Shown piece by piece: positions 23,171 through 35,470 of a stretch of 64,000 bases of DNA. Below the pieces are notes generated by a model. That model did not search any database and was not told the DNA's origin. It saw only the letters and a program-made list of their open reading frames with translations. A program made the translations under genes and the position numbers. Numbering within the stretch: the first letter of the stretch is position 1; each line of letters opens with the position of its first letter. Source of the stretch: Ceratotherium simum simum (lineage: Eukaryota > Chordata > Mammalia > Perissodactyla > Rhinocerotidae); assembly GCF_000283155.1 (NCBI RefSeq), contig NW_004454163.1, forward strand, positions 5,830,492 to 5,894,491, written 5' to 3'.

Positions 23171-24850
23171 GGAGACTTCAAGTTTAAGAACAATTCTTGA
23201 ATTCTCAGCCATTGCCTTTCTCTTTTTCTTGTCACCAGAATGATATATGCCCTCCTCATATTTGGAAAGGGGCATCTGGTTCCATGTCATCCTCTATTGC
23301 TAGCCTTTGCTATTGGGGGGATTGTCTCTCTTTGTCTTAGTGGTTGCCCTCAGCTTCCTCTGCTGATGACCTTACAGCTCTAAGAACTTCTCTTTTCTTT
23401 TCATGGATAAAGTACGGTGTTAATTGGGTTAGAGGCTAGCACATATTGGTCTTTCCTGATGATTCAGTCCCTATCTCATCTCTTATTACTAATCCTTTGA
23501 GCTCAGCTAGAGGAACCCCCTGAGAGGCATGGCAGTTCTTAATTCTCAGCTATCTCCTGCACCCTACTTTGGCGCATTGGAACTTTTGATCTCCATTGTG
23601 TCCCACAGGAGCTGAAAGACTTGAGGAGGCACTCCCTCTCTCATCCTCACCACCCCACTCTGCTGGCATTAGGGCAGGCTGCAATATTGCCTCTCCTTAG
23701 AATTCAGATCCCCAGACATATCTAGAACTTCAATTGCCCCTCCTTCTCCGAGGTTCCCCCTCTGAAGAAGAGACCAGAGGATGGTAGCAGAACTCTGCAC
23801 TGATCTAAATGTTCTTCTATCCTAACCAACGTTGTTTAGACTCCACCCCAGTTCAGAAGGATCTTAATCTGCTCTCTGAATAACAGAAAACTATTTTTTG
23901 TCATTACACGTTTTTCTCTTCTCTGTGATTTAAGATATGGAACTCAATGGCCTGATTCAGCCAAGCTTTATACTTAACATGCAAAGAAGAGTCATTAGCA
24001 TTCTAAAGCATTTTTCCTTCTCAAATGCTTACGTCTTGCAATTCAGAATTGCTTTTAACATACTGCCTGCTGTGGACTTATCAAAAAATACACAATGAAA
24101 CTCGAAATAAAAAAAAATTGATTCTTCATTCTTTTTGGGTTCCTTTCCTCCTTTTCTTGGGTAATAAACCTTAAAGTCTTTTTTTTAAGAATATGTATAT
24201 TTACATTAATTCAAAATGTCATTTTGAAGTCCATAGAATTTTAAGACTTACATACACACAAGCATATGAACAAACGTTACTTTACTAGAACACAAGTTTA
24301 ATAAATCACTGAGACGTATTGGTTTTGACTCCCACATAATTATGTCAACAAATAATTATGATTTTAGACTTTCTGTAAGAACTTTTGTACAATGATAGGA
24401 AACATATAGGATGTATAGAAGATAGTAAAGCAAGTGTATCTTTCTTATGCAATGACACATGAATAATATGGCATTATAGAATAAATTTTATCACTGTAGT
24501 CTGTCCAGCCTGGTCTGAAATGATGAAATTAGATGAATAATTCCCAAATCTTACTTTATTTCATGCTTTATAAATAAATGCTGCTGTTTTCTTCCTTCTA
24601 CATATCTTAAAAATAAAATAGGACACTAATGCTTTTCTTTAAAATAATTCAACTCTGATTCTAATAAGTTAGCAAAGCTCATTTTTAACATTAATGTTAA
24701 GAACAATAATACATGAAGGTTTTTATTATTTTGAAATCTGATTTTAATGCTGGAAAGGCTTCAGGGGAAAAGGAATCAGAGGGGCAGAAACCCACATTAG
24801 ATAATATTTTGAAATATTAATACTCTATACTCTTTTACGTGGAAAATATC
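23170..24850. other. No gene or named repeat
   Basis: The first part (23170-23900) is GC-richer and pyrimidine-rich. It contains two related 'aattctcagc' blocks (near 23200 and 23539) that might mark an old LTR, but I cannot name a family. The remainder is AT-rich with no feature. Confidence 0.3.
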
Positions 24851-24859
24851 TTATTCCTC

Positions 24860-25170
24860 TCATCCTTCAACCTAGTTAAATGTATCTGCTTCTTCAGCAC
24901 TCAACCAAGTGAAGCATCTTGAGATTACTCAACTTTACCTCCCCCGCTGTACCAGGGGCCTTGCCTACATGGACCTATGGCACCTAGCACATACCTCTAG
25001 TATGACATTTACCGTACTATATTACAATTGCTTGTATATAGTTCTGTCTTCTCATCTAGAGTGCAATCTCCTTGAGAGTGGAAATTGTCTTAGTTATGGT
25101 TCTCTACCAATAACTAGCATGTTATCTAGCACAGTAGAAACTCCATATGGTAAAGACATGTTCTTACGAA
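24860..25170 (+). mobile_element. L2 LINE 3' end
   Basis: 'gtgcaatctccttgagagtg', 'gaaattgtcttagttatggt', 'tatctagcacagtagaaact' keep the sense L2 terminal order. The 98-codon frame at 24909-25205 is embedded in it. Confidence 0.6.
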
Positions 25171-25379
25171 GCATGTCTACTATAAATCTAAAATTAGAAC
25201 AATGAAAATATAACAATCTGCATAATTTTACAAAAATATTTTGTCACTAGAGGGGAAGCAAAAATTCATTTTTCCTTTTCTTAAACTTTCAACTATAACT
25301 ATACCCAAAATCAGAAACTAACTTACTGACTATAACTTGATAGTTCACTTAGACTAATATGGAAAAGTCATTATGGTAA

Positions 25380-25490
25380 TATGGTGTTAAAACGTTGGAC
25401 TTCTGCAGAAATGTAGGTTCAAATTCTAGCTGTTTGACTTGGATGATCTATTAGACTTTGCTGAACCTAGATTTTCTTTACTCTTGATTT
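25380..25490 (+). mobile_element. MIR SINE fragment
   Basis: 'ggttcaaattctagctgttt', 'gacttggatgatctattaga' and 'gaacctagattttctttact' follow the middle of MIR, diverged and truncated. Confidence 0.5.
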
Positions 25491-25729
25491 TTTTCTTTAA
25501 CTTGCTCCTCCCCTGAAAAAATTGTAAGGATTAAACGTGTCCCTTATAAGATGAAATTAAAATTCTAAAAATCCTTAAAAACAGAAAATAAAAATAAATG
25601 TGTATCTAACTGGTGGCATAAGCACATAGAAAGAAACTATTCCAAGTGACATTAAAAGACAGTAATTTCACTGCCTTTTGGGATATAATTTAAGGATAAA
25701 AAAAACTGTTAAAAGAAAACAAAATCTGG

Positions 25730-27012
25730 ACAGCTAATTTTTGACAAAGGAGCCAAGAACATACAATGGAGAAAGGAAAGTCTCTTCACTAAGTGATATG
25801 GGGAAAACTGAACAGCCACATGCAAAAGAATGAAAGTAGACCACTATCTAACACCGTACCCAAAAATTAACTCAATACGGATTAAAGACTTGAATGCAAG
25901 ACCTGAAACCATAAAACTCCTAGAATAAAACATAGGCGGTACGCTCTTTGACACGGGTCCTAGCAGTATCTTTTTGAGTATGTCACCTCAGGCGAGGGAA
26001 ACAAAAGAAAGAATAAACAGACGGGACTACATCAAACTAAAAAGCTTCTGCATGGCAAAAGAAACCCCAATTGGGAGAAGATATTTGCAAATCATATATC
26101 CAATAAGGGGTTAATATCCAAAATAAATAAAGAACTCACACTACTCAACAACAAAAAAACCAACAACCCAATTAAAACATAGGCAAAGGATCTGAACAGA
26201 CATTTTTCCAAAGAAGATATACAGATGGCCAACAGGCACATGAAATGATGTTCAACATCACTAATTATTAGGGAAATGAAATCAAAACCACAAAGAGATA
26301 TCACCTCACATCTGTCAGAATGGCTATTATTAAAAAGACAAAAAGTAAGTGTTGGAGAGGATGTGGAGCAAAGGGAACCCTCATACACTGTTGGTGGGAA
26401 CGTAAACTAGTGCAGCCACTATGGAAAACAGTATGGAGATTCCTCAAAAAATTAAAAGTAGAAATACCATATTATGACCCAGCGATTCCGCTTCTGGGTA
26501 TTTATCAAGACAACATGGAAATACTAATTTAAAAAGATATATGCATCTCTATGTTCATTGCAGCATTATTCGCAATGGCCAAGACTTGGAAAAAACCTGA
26601 GTGCCCATCAACTGATGAATGGATAAAGAAGCTGTGGTAAATATACTACTCAGCCATAAAAAAAGAATGAAATTTGCAACAGCATGGATGGACCTTGAGG
26701 ATATTATGTTAAGTGAAATAAGATGGAAAAAGCCAAATACCATCTGATTTCACTCAAATGTGGAAGATAAAACAACAACAACAACAAACAAACACATAGA
26801 TACAGAGAACAGATTGGTGGTTATCAGGGAGGAAGAGGGGTGAGGGAAGGGCAAAAGGGATAAAGAGGCACATTTGTATGGTGACGGATGGAAACTAGGT
26901 TTTTGGTGGTGAACACAATCTAGTGATACAAAAATTGAAATATAATGATGTACACCTAAAATTTAAATAATGTTATAAACCAATGTTACCTCAATAAAAA
27001 ATAAAAAATAAT
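25730..27012 (+). mobile_element. 5'-truncated L1 (ORF2 C-terminus plus 3' UTR)
   Basis: It starts inside ORF2 ('gctaatttttgacaaaggag') and runs through the C-terminal cysteine region to the 3' UTR and a terminal 'cctcaataaaaaataaaaaa'. The 26320-26532 translation contains CWRGCG, HCWWE and PLLGIYQ, diagnostic of the L1 ORF2 C-terminus. Many stops make it non-functional. Flanks 'aaaagaaaacaaaa' and 'aaaagctaaacaaaa' may be a worn target duplication. Such 5' truncation is the normal outcome of target-primed reverse transcription. The family resembles L1MA. Confidence 0.92.
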
Positions 27013-27014
27013 AA

Positions 27015-30000
27015 AAAGCTAAACAAAAAGACATCCATTTAAAAATCAAAATCCAGTCCTTCTTTTTATCCTTCATAATGATGAAGAACTGGTCACAAGT
27101 CTCAATAATTAATTCCCCATATAACAATAAAAAGTCCATGAGTTATGGAGCCACATAGTTGCTTTCTTTTCTCCAGGCTAAGTAACTTCAATCCTTTGTT
27201 AAAGTACTTGTTTGTTTTAGTTAAAATAATAGGATATAATTTTTCAAATCTATGTTTTTATTTAAGGAATAACTCGTGGACAAGGAAGGCATTATGGCTG
27301 TCAGGAAGTAAAATATCTACTTCACGTTAAAAAGAAAAAAGAAAAAATCTTTTAAACTCTTTTCATTAATCATATTGTTGGCAGTAGTGTTGGTAGTTGG
27401 CAGGTTGATATTGTTATTCTAAAACAGTTACATGTGAGTTGTGGAATAAAATAATTGAGTAATTATGTGATATTCTAGTTATAGTCCTGGTGTGGGTGTA
27501 AACCAGGATTCTTTATTCTTATTGTGGGGGGCAAAAGTGTAGATAGATGATGTTACACAAACAACAACAACAGTAACAACAAAAAACACAATAGTCTTGA
27601 ATTTGAATGTATCAATAAAATTCATGATGACGTATACATATATGTTTATATTTATATCTACTTATACTTAGATATAATATATTTTTGGATGTATGTATTT
27701 TCTCACTTTATCCCTGAAAAAAATTGAAAACAGTGATGAATCCGGCAGCAATGAGTATCCTTAGCACCCAGATTGTGGTCTCTAAATATATTTACCACTA
27801 AAAGGAAACAGATCCTTAGAGAAATGGCTAATTCCAGATCTGCAGTAGGTACTGTATAAAATAAATCTGAAGCACCTTGCCATATCGGATAGCAAGGAAG
27901 CTTTCAATGAGTACTAAGGTCATGTCAATAGGACTTAGGAGTCAGCTTAAAGAGGTACAGACTGGCCCAAAATGGGCTATGTTTAGCTCCAAAAATGATA
28001 ATTTCTGGGGATTGAGAAACCAGGCCTGGTTAATTTCATGAGTTAATAAGGGTAATAAAGAAAAATCTAATGGGTCACCTTTGGAGGACAATATTCATTA
28101 ACTTGAATATTGGTAGATAAAGTGAACATACCAAGCATTTATTCTGTGTTTCCTATATCAACCATACCAAAACGGAACATGAGATGAAGAGAACAAATCT
28201 TTATAAAAGTATCCCAAATAAAAATTGACCAGAAAAAATGACAGTTTGGTAGTTTTGGAATGTCCATTTTCTGAACCAGCAATTGGGGTTAGGCGCCAAG
28301 TATCAATGGTTACTGACATCACCAAAAGAGAAAGAGCTAGACATTGAGTGCCTCCTGATGGAAGAATTCACCGTCTTGTCCAGGCAATCAAACCCAAATC
28401 TGATCAAGCCTCTAGAGCAAACTTTAACCTACAGGAAATTTAGAACACAGAGCAACACGTTGAACAATTCCACCAGGATACAATCTGCACAATCCAGACT
28501 ACGGGAAAGTCTACAGAGGCTGTCAACCAATCACAAAATGTGACCTATTTGAATCCTGATTCAAGTAAATGGACAAAGAAAAATATACAAGCCATTATGA
28601 TGGCTATGAATAATTAAGTAATGGGATAGTTCTAAGACCTCCAAAATTTCTATTTTTCTCTGTTACAAAATATATGCCCACCCAAGGAAAACATAATTTT
28701 GGTCAGAGTAGTAATTAGCATGGTCAGCATGAACCGTGTTCCCATAGAAATATAGTTTTTTCTCTTACATTGCCTATGGAAGCATTTTATCAGTTATGAT
28801 AATTTATTTTTTTAATCTTTTCAGTTAATAAACCCAGAGGCAATAGAATTGGAGCAGCTAAGAAGGCAGAAGTGAATACAATATTATGCATAAATCCAAA
28901 AACATTAAAAAGCAAATTTATTCTTTGGTTTCTGAAATCAAGTAGGTCAAAATGTTTACATAAAACTATGAAACCTTTATATTCCTTTTTGGTCACTGAC
29001 TTTTGTTATAACAATTATGAAAAATCATAAAAATTATGATTTTTAGTGGGTAAATCTATTGTTTATAAAAATGGGAATATTGAACCTCAGATTAACGACT
29101 TCCATTTAAGACCAATTTATTCCAGAGTGTCAATGATCTCCTTAGAAGTAACGTTCTATTTTCTTACATTTCTGAGAAATTATTTTCCTGAATATGGTGC
29201 TCTCACAGATTTTATGCTTTGAACTTCAGAGTAGTTTTAATTATCTAATAACTTATTTAATTAAAAATAAATATTCCACACAATGTGTGACCTACTATGT
29301 TTTCTTTGTCTGTAATGAAGAATGCCATTAGATGTTCCCCCCAATTTAAGGCTCAGATGCCTCCAGTTTCACCAGACAGTGCTGGCACTAGAGCCTCCAG
29401 GTTTCTGATTCCGAGACTCTAAATATTTTAAGCAAAGGTAATTCTCTTTTATTCTGAGTTATCAAGCCAATTTTCACTTCTTTACTTTAAAGCTGTCCTT
29501 TCTCACTGGGAGAAAAAATAACCATTATTTTCCTACCAGAACTCTCCTTTGATGCAAGAAATAAGTACATACATCAAAAAGATACTAGCCTCCTTTTTAT
29601 TTTGTTCTGTAAGGAAACAACTGTTCATAGCCATACGCATGCACTATCTTCTCCATCTGATTTGAAGCCATCCTCAATTCTGTTTGTATCACTCAAATAT
29701 TTTCATGCCGAGAGCATGGTGAATTATAATCTTTAAAATCTATATATAATATAGTTTTATATTACAACTAAAATAACTTTCTTTTTCTAGGACTCATAGA
29801 CAATGTTATCATGGTCCCCTTTTAGACAGTAGAATTGAATAATTCTTCAATGAGACCATTTTCTCCCTTACAGAATGTATGAGGAGCTAAAATTTCTCTT
29901 AATGAAATCTCACTCATCTTTTATACTTATTATTACTTATTTACTAAGACTTCTGGTGAAGTCTTAGTGAAGTACCATTTCAGTAAATTTTTAATTACTT

Positions 30001-30080
30001 TTGAAGCTGTTAATAAAAAAGAATGAAGAGATTTAACAGAGATGACTAATCAAATATTTTAAAACCTTATAACTTCTAAG
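27015..30080. other. AT-rich, no supported gene; possible old repeat near 28.1-28.6 kb
   Basis: No gene is supported. The segment about 28140-28610 (ending 'gaatcctgattcaagtaaat') resembles an ancient repeat with a 'tgatcctgattcaagcaaac' block that I recall but cannot name. The 86-codon frame at 28283-28543 lies within it and has no recognised domain. A (CAA)n-like patch is near 27560-27585. Confidence 0.35.
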
Positions 30081-30165
30081 TACAAGAGTCACGGTTTATT
30101 AATATCACAACAGTATCTGACACATAGTAAATAATATATTCTGAATGAATACATGAATAAATATC
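30080..30165 (+). mobile_element. L2 LINE terminus
   Basis: 'acagtatctgacacatagta' then 'aataatatattctgaatgaa' and 'tacatgaataaat' match the sense L2 end. A further weak L2-like piece follows at 30230-30315. Confidence 0.55.
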
Positions 30166-30612
30166 ATGGCAAAATTATCACACAATATAATATAATGAGT
30201 TAAATATATATGTACATTTAGCCAAACACATTGTGATCTCCCAGAGGGCAAGAAAAGTGCTTGATTGCTAGAACATCTGGAATGTAGAAGATAATAAATA
30301 AATATGGAAGGAACAAAAGAAGTGAGTAAGCTTCACTTAGAAAATTATCCATTAATATTATTTAGACACAATCTTATAGTCAATGCTACCTTTGACTTTA
30401 TAATTAACCTCTATCTGAAGAAGTGCAATGATTATTTTGTATGAACCATCTAATTCTTTATCAAAAATACACTTTGGTTGTTACATGACCTTTGGATGTT
30501 TTTAAATTTGGTACTAATCTTTACTACCATTAGAGAGACAAGGAAAATGACGTAATTTTACTTAGAATAGCCTCTGGATGCTCCAGGAGGATGCCGTTGT
30601 GTATTTATTTAG

Positions 30613-30723
30613 GATTTCAGTAGTGTCATCCAACTGTCCATCTTCTCCAAGATTCTCAGTCCTGGAGACATCCTGGGTCTGTCAGAGCCAACAGAGGAGA
30701 TCAATGCGGAAAAGCCCATTCTG
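30613..30723 (+). other. Exon-like open segment, unidentified
   Basis: Seen: a 111-base segment of exactly 37 open codons. It follows 'gtgtatttatttag' (an acceptor-like AG) and is followed by CTG|gtgagt, a near-consensus splice donor. The translation begins DFSSVIQLSIFSKIL and ends EEINAEKPIL, with ordinary protein-like composition. It is not inside any repeat I recognise. Caveats: the upstream tract is T/A-rich rather than strongly pyrimidine, the frame stays open 17 codons past the donor, and I know no protein with this sequence. It could be a real internal exon of phase 0-0, a decayed exon, or chance. Confidence 0.3.
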
Positions 30724-31009
30724 GTGAGTCTTTGTTACTGGTCTGGTAGTAGGCAATTAACGCATATGCACTAACTGAGCTGAATGAATAATACGATGAG
30801 AAAGAAAGTTATCAGCGATGAAGCAAGCAAGAAGCACAGAGGTCTTAGGGAATTTGAGAAGGTAATAGTCCATGTGTCCAAGAAGCAAAGAGGGGAGTTA
30901 TGTTCCAGGAGTACAGATATAAAACATTGTATGTAGGGAGCTCCTTGAGTATGTGACAGGAAAAACAAGTGGGAAGTGATGACATGAGAGAAGCAGACAC
31001 TCAATTCAT

Positions 31010-31345
31010 GTATTCCAACATTTAACAAATGTTGACAAAATGTCAAGCACTGGGAACATAAGACCAATAAATAGTGGTCCAAATCATCAACTGGCTTATG
31101 GTCTAGCAACCAAACTTTGAAACATGTAAATAAGTAATCACCATAATATGTTACAGGTACTATGATAGATTTATATATGAAGCAGAGGATAGGGCAGAAA
31201 TTAGGGAATGTGAATTATTCCTAGACTGGGGGAGATTGAGAGGGAAGACTTCCAATTTAAAACACAGTGGAATAAACAAATAAGTAAACAATTAAAATAC
31301 AGTATGATAAGCACTATGACAGAAGTAAGCCCAGGATGCATACTA
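31010..31345 (-). mobile_element. L2 LINE 3' region, antisense
   Basis: 'gtcaagcactgggaacataa', 'gaccaataaatagtggtcca', 'ttacaggtactatgatagat' and 'tatgataagcactatgacag' follow the antisense L2 order. The 112-codon antisense frame at 30771-31109 overlaps its start and shows no known domain. Confidence 0.6.
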
Positions 31346-31670
31346 TGATTACTAAACCAGGTGATGAGATTATGTTATAAAGCAGGAAGTTTAGATGCAA
31401 CTATTAAAGACTATGGACATTTCGAAGTCAAAAATTTTTAATTAAATTTTCACCTTTTCAAAAGTATCAAACAATGTACACCATAGACTCCTTTGTCATA
31501 TCCTTGAACTTCATCTCATGTCTAAATCTCACTGCATGCCTGAGCTCTGATTTGAGATATGGAAATATGGGAATGGGTTGAGCACAGGGATTGAGTGAGT
31601 CACTGATACAGCTGAAGTATAATGCTTTGACTTTTAGGGTCTTTGGTATCATAGAAAGATATTTGGTCTT

Positions 31671-32415
31671 TGTCCCTGATTCCTAGAACAGAATTCCTAA
31701 AACCCTTGGAATTTCCTGAGTAATAAGAGCGATAAAGTTTCTTTTTCTCTAATGAAGTGACTCTTGGCAAGCCCATAGGTAGCTTCAGGATGGAGACTAG
31801 TCGCCAGAAAGACCAAGCCTTGATTAGAAGCTTGAAGCCTCACCCTCCAAGGAGGGGAGAGGGACTGGAGCTCGAGTTAATCACCAATGGCCAATAATTT
31901 AATCAATCATGCCTAGGTAATGAAATCTCCATAAAAAATCCTAAATGATGGGGTTCAGAGAGCTTCGGAGTTGGTGAACACATTTACGTGTAGGGAGGAT
32001 GGTGCACCCCAACTCCACGGAGACAGAAGCTCTTGTGCTCAGGACCCTTCCAGACCTCACCCTATATACCTGGCTATTCATTTGTATCCTCTACAATAAA
32101 CCAGGAAATGTAAGTAAAGTGCCTTCCTGAGTTCCGTGAGCCATTTTATCAGATTACCTAAACTGAGGAGGAGGTTGTGGGAACCCCCAGTTTATAGCTG
32201 GTCAGTCAGAAGGACAGGTGGCCCAGGACTTGCAATTGGTGTCTGAAGTGGGAGCATTTTGGGGACTGAGTCCTTTAACTTGTGGGATCTGATGCTAACT
32301 CCAGGTAGCTAGTTCAATTAGAACTGAATTGAATTATAGGACACCCAGTTGGTGTCCGGAGAATCATAGAATTGGTTGTTGGTGTTGGAAAATACTCCAG
32401 GGTCACAAGTAGTTG
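31671..32415 (+). mobile_element. Ancient endogenous-retrovirus-type solitary LTR
   Basis: It starts 'tgtccctgattcctagaaca' and reads through 'gccagaaagaccaagccttg', 'atttaatcaatcatgcctag', 'ggggttcagagagcttcgga', an AATAAA at 32095-32100 in 'tcctctacaataaaccagga', then 'ggaggaggttgtgggaaccc' and 'ggacacccagttggtgtccg'. The layout (U3, central polyadenylation signal, U5) is that of a solitary LTR of an old retroviral family whose name I cannot fix. No internal retroviral genes are attached. Confidence 0.75.
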
Positions 32416-32439
32416 GAATGTCAAAATGTCTACAAAATC

Positions 32440-32790
32440 AAAGTGGCAGGTACCAGAAAGACTTTCAGTGGGCATGAGCTGAGTCCTGAGGGATGACTTA
32501 GAGTTTAGTCAATTGAAGAGGTCAGGGGAGGTGGAAGAAAGCCATCGCAGGCAGAAGGCAGGATAGGTAATGATGGAAGAATGCAAGAGAATGTCACTTG
32601 TCCTGCGCTGGGTGGCTGCAACATGGGAAGCCAGGGCAGGAACCCAAAAGAGATGAGATTGGAAAGATAATCAGGGCTATGGCAGTCAGCTAAAGGCTTT
32701 GTGTTGTGTTCTCAGTTAAGTGTGATTATCATCTTGAACACTCCTGGAGAATTGTAAGCAAGGGAGTGGAATGACTATATTTTTGTTTTA
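32440..32790 (-). mobile_element. L2 LINE, antisense
   Basis: 'tgggcatgagctgagtcctg', 'agggatgacttagagtttag', 'catgggaagccagggcagga', 'gtaagcaagggagtggaatg' keep the antisense L2 internal order ('tttgagctgagtcctgaagg' to 'aagcaggggagtgacatg'). Confidence 0.6.
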
Positions 32791-33811
32791 CAAATATTAA
32801 TACTAGACCCCAAATCCCTCCCATTTCTTTGTCAGGTCTATAATTATTGTACATATTTATTGTAGATCACTAGCTACTACTGTCATCACAGGTTCCCAAG
32901 GACTTTGCAGTGGAGACACTTCAAATGGAAACACTTAGCTGAAATTTGAGATCCCTGAAAGATTTTGCAGTGATCTCTGGGAAAACCAGCATCCTTACCT
33001 TTGCCAGTATGAGATATTTGCTAGAGTCTCTCTCCTGCGGCAGATGCTGTGCTCTTTCCACAGAGAATTTAGTCCACAAGAAAAAGGAAGTGTACCTTCT
33101 TTTGTTTTGGCTTTGGCCCAAAGAAAACAAATCCATGTCAGTCCATCTCTTGGTTCAGGGATTTTGCTCAGTACACTTGAAAATGCCTAGCTTTAGCAGT
33201 TGAAGTTGAATAGCACATACATACTCACTTAGTCTGACAAACTGCCATCTATCAGAGATGGAAGGATAGCTGAGATCCTGAATTCCCAAATCCTTAAAGC
33301 CCCCATCAGCTTCTGTAATACCATCCTGCTAGGTTACCAAGGGGGAGGATACAGAGCTCAGAGAAAATCCTCACACAGTAGTTCTCAAAGTGTGGTACAG
33401 AGATCCTTGGGGGTCCCTGGAACCCTTCCAGAGGGTCCTTGAGGTCAAAACTATTTTCATAATAATACTAAAGTGTTGTTTGCCTTTCACTGTGTTGATA
33501 TTTGTACTGATGATACAGAAACCATGGTTGGTAAAACTTTGGGTGCCTTAGAAAAAATCAAGGCAGTGGCAGCAAGCTACACGGCAGTCATTGTATTCCT
33601 CACTGCACGCATGCGCAATGAAAAAAAAAGTCAAATTCACTTAAGAATGTCCTTGATTGTGTAGTAAAAAATATTAAAATATTATTAAACATTCCATAAG
33701 TACATGGTTTTTTAATATTCTGTATAACTAAATGCAAAGCATACACAAAGTACATTGGCTACCACCCAAAGTATGATAGCTGTTGCAAGGAAATGCCCTT
33801 TGAGTGTTAGG

Positions 33812-34484
33812 AATCCAGCTGAGCTGGGAGAGAGCTGAGCTGTCATGTGTCAGAGTGGCCCACTGAAGCAATTAGCGGAAATGAAAGAGTTAATCATTTA
33901 CCGTGATGGTATAAGCAAGAGGCTGAAACAGGAGAAACTGCTGACTTCCCCATTCTGTTTTCCCCCATGGAAAGGCACACAGGTGGAGGGTCAGGTGAAT
34001 CAGCACAGACGTGGGGTGTCTCACTGTTGAGGGGGCCCCCAAACAAAAGGCTCTGGCAGGTATATGGACTCTGAGGTCAGGAGGGAGGGCTCATTCGGGC
34101 TTGGAATGGAAAAGTACTGGTACCGAGTCAGAGTGGGGAAAAGTGTCTCCAAGGCTTTCCCATCCTCCCTCATAAGCAGAGGTCCCTGAGGAAGACCTTG
34201 GCCCAAGGCTCCAGATGAAGAGGTCTAAGAATGAAGGTGCCCAGGCTAGGAAGGTAAGCATTATGCAAACAGCATGATAGAATGAGGGGCCCGTGTCCTT
34301 GACTGTAACTCTCTTCAGAGACTGCAATGCACTGGCTGGCTGTGCACGCACTCTGTGTGGGGAGGGTGGCTTTCCCCTGTGAAGCTGCCAGGTAAAGCCT
34401 TTATAATGGCCTATGGTCAGGCCTGAAAAATCACACATAGGTTTTTCACCAGGAGCCTGACCCATTAAGGATATCACAGGGAAA
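33812..34484. mobile_element. Unnamed insert inside the hAT relic, possible LTR
   Basis: Compared with the second hAT copy, sequence between 'gcaaggaaatgccctttgag' and 'aaaagtgattgagttgcaag' is extra here, about 670 bases and GC-richer than its surroundings. It can be bounded as TGTTAGGAATCC...GATATCACA, so it may be a solitary LTR on either strand, but no target duplication is visible. It holds the 128-codon antisense frame 34091-34477, which has no recognisable domain. Confidence 0.4.
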
Positions 34485-34567
34485 AGTGATTGAGTTGCAA
34501 GCTGAACTAGCTCCTTTTTTATGGACCACCATTTTTATTCGAAAGGACAACTGACAAACTGTGGTTA

Positions 34568-34762
34568 TTGAAACTTAGGTATTTGGCAGACATTTTCTTG
34601 AAAAAGAACAAAGCGAGCCTGTCACTTCAAGAAAAACAACTGATAGTATTTGATGCCAATGATCAAATGCAAGCTGCCAAGCAAAAATTAGAATTTTGGA
34701 AAACTCGTATCCACCACTGTGAGCTTGACTACTTCATAATAATCGCAGATTTCTTGGAATGA
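34568..34762 (+). pseudogene. hAT transposase fragment (internal)
   Basis: The 64-codon translation includes LRYLADIF, SLSLQ and KLEFWKTRIHHCELD. These match the middle of the hAT transposase family domesticated in several mammalian ZBED-type proteins, as I recall it. It is an isolated surviving stretch of a decayed transposase in an immobile copy. The homologous but more decayed DNA in the second copy lies at about 61245-61480. Confidence 0.7.
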
Positions 34763-34790
34763 GTTCAGTGGTGATGTTAATGATTGCAAT

Positions 34791-35269
34791 TGTTGTGGCT
34801 TGAATTATGTCCCTCCAAAAAGATATGTTGAAGTCCTAACCCCCAGTACCTCAGAATGTGGCCTTTTTTGGAAATAGGGCCTTTATAGAAATAATCAAGC
34901 TAAAAAAAGGTCATTAGGGTAGGCTCTAATCCAATGTGATCAGTATCTTTATCAAAAGGGGAGATTTGGGCACAGAGAAAGACATGCACAGAGGGAAGGC
35001 AATGTGAAGACACACAGGAAGGACACCATATGAAGATATAGGATTGGAGTGATGCATCTAAGGCAAGGAATGCCAGAGATTGCCAGCAAACCACCAGAGA
35101 TAGAAAGAGGCAAGGAAAGATTCCCCTACAGGTTTCAGAGGGAATGTGGCCCCACTGACAACTTGATTTCTGACTTCTAGCCTCCAGACCTGTGAGACAG
35201 TAAATTTCTGTCGTTTTAAGTCATCCAGTTTGTGGTACTTTGTTATAACACCCCTAAGAAATTAACACA
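34791..35269 (+). mobile_element. MaLR-like solitary LTR with GCAAT target duplication
   Basis: A 479-bp element beginning TGTTGTGGCTTG and ending AACACA (TG...CA). It is flanked by perfect 5-bp duplications GCAAT at 34786-34790 and 35270-35274, the size expected of MaLR/ERVL integration. It contains 'gttgaagtcctaacccccag' and 'gtctttatcaaaaggggaga'-like segments and is the same family as 1163-1606. It inserted into the hAT relic. Confidence 0.85.
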
Positions 35270-35280
35270 GCAATTTTTTT

Positions 35281-35470
35281 TTTTTTTTTTGCTGAGAAAG
35301 ATTCGCCCTGAGCTTACATCTGTGCCAATCTTCCTCTATTTTGTATGTGAGTTGCCGCCACAGGATGGCTGACGAGTGGTGTAGATCCACGCCTGGGATC
35401 CAAACCCGTGAACCCAGGCTGCCAAAGTGGAGCACGCTGAACTTAACCACTAGGCCACGGGGCCGGCCCC
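35281..35470 (-). mobile_element. ERE SINE, antisense, at the LTR/hAT junction
   Basis: The reverse complement starts GGGGCCGGCCCCGTGG, with 'cctagtggttaagttcagcg' and a poly-A tail seen as the T-run at 35275-35292. The target duplication is AACACAGCAATTTTTT at 35265-35280 and AATACAGCAATTTTTT at 35471-35486, one mismatch. It therefore landed across the 3' edge of the MaLR LTR and its own duplication. Confidence 0.95.

Noticed and set aside
34240..34260. AAG|gtaagc donor-like site
   Set aside because: The upstream frame is closed by a stop within about 25 codons and the site lies in a probable mobile insert.
34091..34477. 128-codon antisense frame, one of the longest without N
   Set aside because: It lies entirely in the unnamed insert inside the hAT relic, has no recognisable domain, and has overlapping alternatives. 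Kept only as a note on the insert.
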